Shown: positions 62,462 to 64,000 of the stretch, in pieces
Numbering within the stretch: position 1 is the stretch's first letter
How the letters are laid out: every line of letters starts with the position of its first letter
From: a virus
Reading direction: 5' to 3' (one strand)
IMG/VR virus record: IMGVR_UViG_3300032242_000488
Coordinates: 103,541-167,540 of that record
Length of the DNA stretch: 64,000 nucleotides
The notes under the pieces: generated by a model
Database searches by the model: none
Seen by the model: the letters and a program-made list of their open reading frames with translations, nothing else
Told to the model about the DNA's origin: nothing
Program-made: the position numbers and the translations under genes

Positions 62462-62917
62462 ATGATAGATCAATATACTGTTACTGTCCCCAATGTTATA
62501 GACAACATATATCTGCTGAAATCTAAATATCCTTCGGATAATAGAAGCAATGTATCAGGTTGGCAGTCAAAACAATATGGACACTTTAAAGACCTAGACT
62601 GGGCAGAACCTCTAGTAACAGCTTGCCTACAAGCAATGAATACCGATAAACAAGTGCATAAATTTTGGTTTAATGTTAATCCTACGGGTGCATATCATTC
62701 ATGGCACTGCCACGGAACAGCCGTAACTGTTGGGGTACTCTACTTGCAAACTCCCAAGAACAGTGGTAACATAGAGTTTAGAGTTGATAAGACTGAGTCT
62801 TTTATTGTTCCTTATCCGGGACTCTTATTAATATTTCCTGCTGAGTTATATCATAGAGTAGCTGTCAATGAATCAGCAGAAAACAGGATAAGCCTAGCCT
62901 TTAACTTGAAGGACTAG
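62462..62917 (+). CDS. 2OG-Fe(II) oxygenase-like protein, 151 aa
   Basis: Pattern of the putative 2OG-Fe(II) oxygenase family common in aquatic phages: HSWHCHGTA, then VGVLYLQTPKNSGNIEFR, GLLLIFPAELYHRV, and RISLAFN. His in HSWHCH and His in YHRV are the expected iron ligands, and Arg in RISLAFN the 2-oxoglutarate ligand. The usual HxD pair reads H-C-H here, so activity is uncertain. It has no clear ribosome site and starts right after a late-promoter-like element. The substrate is unknown. Confidence 0.72.
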   Translation: MIDQYTVTVPNVIDNIYLLKSKYPSDNRSNVSGWQSKQYGHFKDLDWAEPLVTACLQAMNTDKQVHKFWFNVNPTGAYHSWHCHGTAVTVGVLYLQTPKNSGNIEFRVDKTESFIVPYPGLLLIFPAELYHRVAVNESAENRISLAFNLKD

Positions 62918-62925
62918 ATAAATAC
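62918..62925 (+). promoter_or_regulatory. Late promoter element (ATAAATAC)
   Basis: AGATAAATACTTTG directly follows the oxygenase stop codon (the TAG at 62915-62917) and precedes ATG 63009 by 83 bp. Confidence 0.75.
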
Positions 62926-63008
62926 TTTGTATGATTCGCATGTCGCGAGTTTTATGCGGTAACCCACCGCGTATGGCATAGAACGCCACTTTTCAAGGAG
63001 AAAATAAA

Positions 63009-64000
63009 ATGGGACGTCCTTTAAATAAGAAATTTTTTGGTAACCGCAACATAGGTGTTGGCGGTCAAGCCGTTAATCCACTACATAACTCACAAAACGC
63101 AAGCGATGATCGTATCGGCGGCGAAGGTTTTGCAGGAGTTACATTTGGTGCATCAGTAGCTGATACATCATACGGTAGCGGTGCATACAAGTTAAGAATT
63201 CCAGCAATCTCAATAGCACCACCTACTATTCCAGGTGGCGTATCAGCTGTTGCTACTGTAAGTCATGTTAAAGCAGTTCACGCTGTACCTAATAATAAAG
63301 GTACAGGATATCAGATCGACGATATCATTGAAGGTACTACAGGCACAGGAACAAAAGCAAGATTTAAAGTTACAAAATTACGTGTATTATCAGTAACGCT
63401 TGGCAGCTTGCCAGCAAGCGGTAACTTTGACGGTGGTGAAAATCTAGTATGGGATCAATTTGTAAACAATCACTGGACAGAACCTACAATCATTACTAAC
63501 GTGGCTAGTACTGGTACTCCTAACTATGACTTAGCTGGTACATACGGGTCTTTTACAGGTGGTGTATGGGACGGTACTGATGGTAGTCATGCTCCTATAA
63601 CAGCATTGCCAATTACTGGTGGTAATATGACACCTAACCCAACTAACCCAAGCTACAACACTCGTGGTACAGGCGACTTACGTGGTAAAGTTGGCGGCGG
63701 TTCAGTTGACAACAACGGCGCTGGCGGTACAGCAACATTCACATATGGTATTGAAGAAGTAGTCCTTGTAGCAGACTATCAAGGTGATTACACAGCAGTT
63801 GACGCTGCCGCACAAGCAGTTACTAATGTTACAGTTGGTGCTACTGGTGCTAATGCAACTCTTGACATCTACTACGGTGTTAAAACAATTACAGTATCTG
63901 AAAAAGGTTCTGGTTACACTGGTGTAGAACCAGTTACATTTGCATCTACAATTGGTGGCGCATTTGAAACTCGTGCAACTGGTACTATTGTTCTAACAAC
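63009..64000 (+). CDS. Virion-type protein, N-terminal 330 aa (runs off the right edge)
   Basis: No stop codon occurs up to the window end, so the gene is partial. AAGGAG (62995-63000) is followed by 8 nt and ATG. The start MGRPLNKKFFGNRNIGVGG is basic. The remainder is Gly/Thr/Val-rich and repetitive, with a recurring pattern VSHVKAVHAVPNNKGTGYQI and VSEKGSGYTGVEPVTFAST that looks like short beta-repeats (GTGYQIDD / GSGYTGVE). A late promoter and the location after gp23 suggest a head decoration or other structural protein. The exact role is unknown. Confidence 0.75.
   Translation, partial: MGRPLNKKFFGNRNIGVGGQAVNPLHNSQNASDDRIGGEGFAGVTFGASVADTSYGSGAYKLRIPAISIAPPTIPGGVSAVATVSHVKAVHAVPNNKGTGYQIDDIIEGTTGTGTKARFKVTKLRVLSVTLGSLPASGNFDGGENLVWDQFVNNHWTEPTIITNVASTGTPNYDLAGTYGSFTGGVWDGTDGSHAPITALPITGGNMTPNPTNPSYNTRGTGDLRGKVGGGSVDNNGAGGTATFTYGIEEVVLVADYQGDYTAVDAAAQAVTNVTVGATGANATLDIYYGVKTITVSEKGSGYTGVEPVTFASTIGGAFETRATGTIVLT

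Overview
The window looks like part of the genome of an uncultured T4-like myovirus of the aquatic (cyanophage/pelagiphage) type. It is AT-rich and almost fully coding, with many ATGA, GTGA and TAATG gene overlaps. It holds a recognisable T4 core: gp20 portal, gp21 protease, gp22 scaffold, gp23 capsid, gp5, gp6, gp25, gp53 and gp26 tail/baseplate proteins, gp46/gp47 recombination proteins, the gp55 late sigma factor, an RNase H-type 5' nuclease, and thymidylate synthase next to dihydrofolate reductase. No tRNA gene, CRISPR array or insertion sequence was seen. The host cannot be named from this sequence.

Layout: (1) 1-12.7 kb, plus strand: metabolic and early genes. These are FolE, QueE, RNase H, a MoxR-type AAA+ ATPase followed by an HExxH/von Willebrand A protein, DHFR and ThyA, among many small conserved unknowns. 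Consensus sigma70-like promoters drive parts of this region. (2) 12.7-46.3 kb, minus strand: a long tail block read from 46.3 kb downwards. Its order is a baseplate protein, gp53-like, a hub protein with a muralytic-looking N-terminus, gp5-like, gp25, gp6, a 5155-residue giant protein, a 204-residue structural protein, and three related fibre proteins, the first of which carries a gp12-like collar domain. (3) 46.3-50.7 kb, plus strand: gp55, gp47, gp46, a small gene and a GIY-YIG endonuclease. (4) 50.66-51.12 kb: a non-coding, hairpin-rich stretch. (5) 51.2-52.25 kb: a late gene of unknown role. (6) 52.25-53.3 kb, minus strand: gp26 and a short reading frame joined to it by a textbook -1 frameshift site. 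(7) 53.4-64 kb, plus strand: tape-measure candidate, portal, prohead core proteins, protease, scaffold, major capsid protein, a 2OG-Fe(II) oxygenase-like protein and a virion-type protein that runs off the end.

Two promoter classes divide the genes. TTGAC(T/A/C)-16 to 18 bp-TATAAT sites precede early-type genes (FolE, MoxR, VWA, gp55, gp47/46). An (A/T)TAAATAC element, matching the core of the T4 late promoter TATAAATACTATT, precedes nearly every structural operon and fits with gp55 being encoded here. The strongest points for follow-up are the gp26 -1 frameshift, the structured RNA candidate beside the endonuclease, the MoxR/VWA pair, the unusual QueE cysteine spacing, the giant protein with a predicted propeller, and late promoters placed so close to start codons that the messages should be leaderless.
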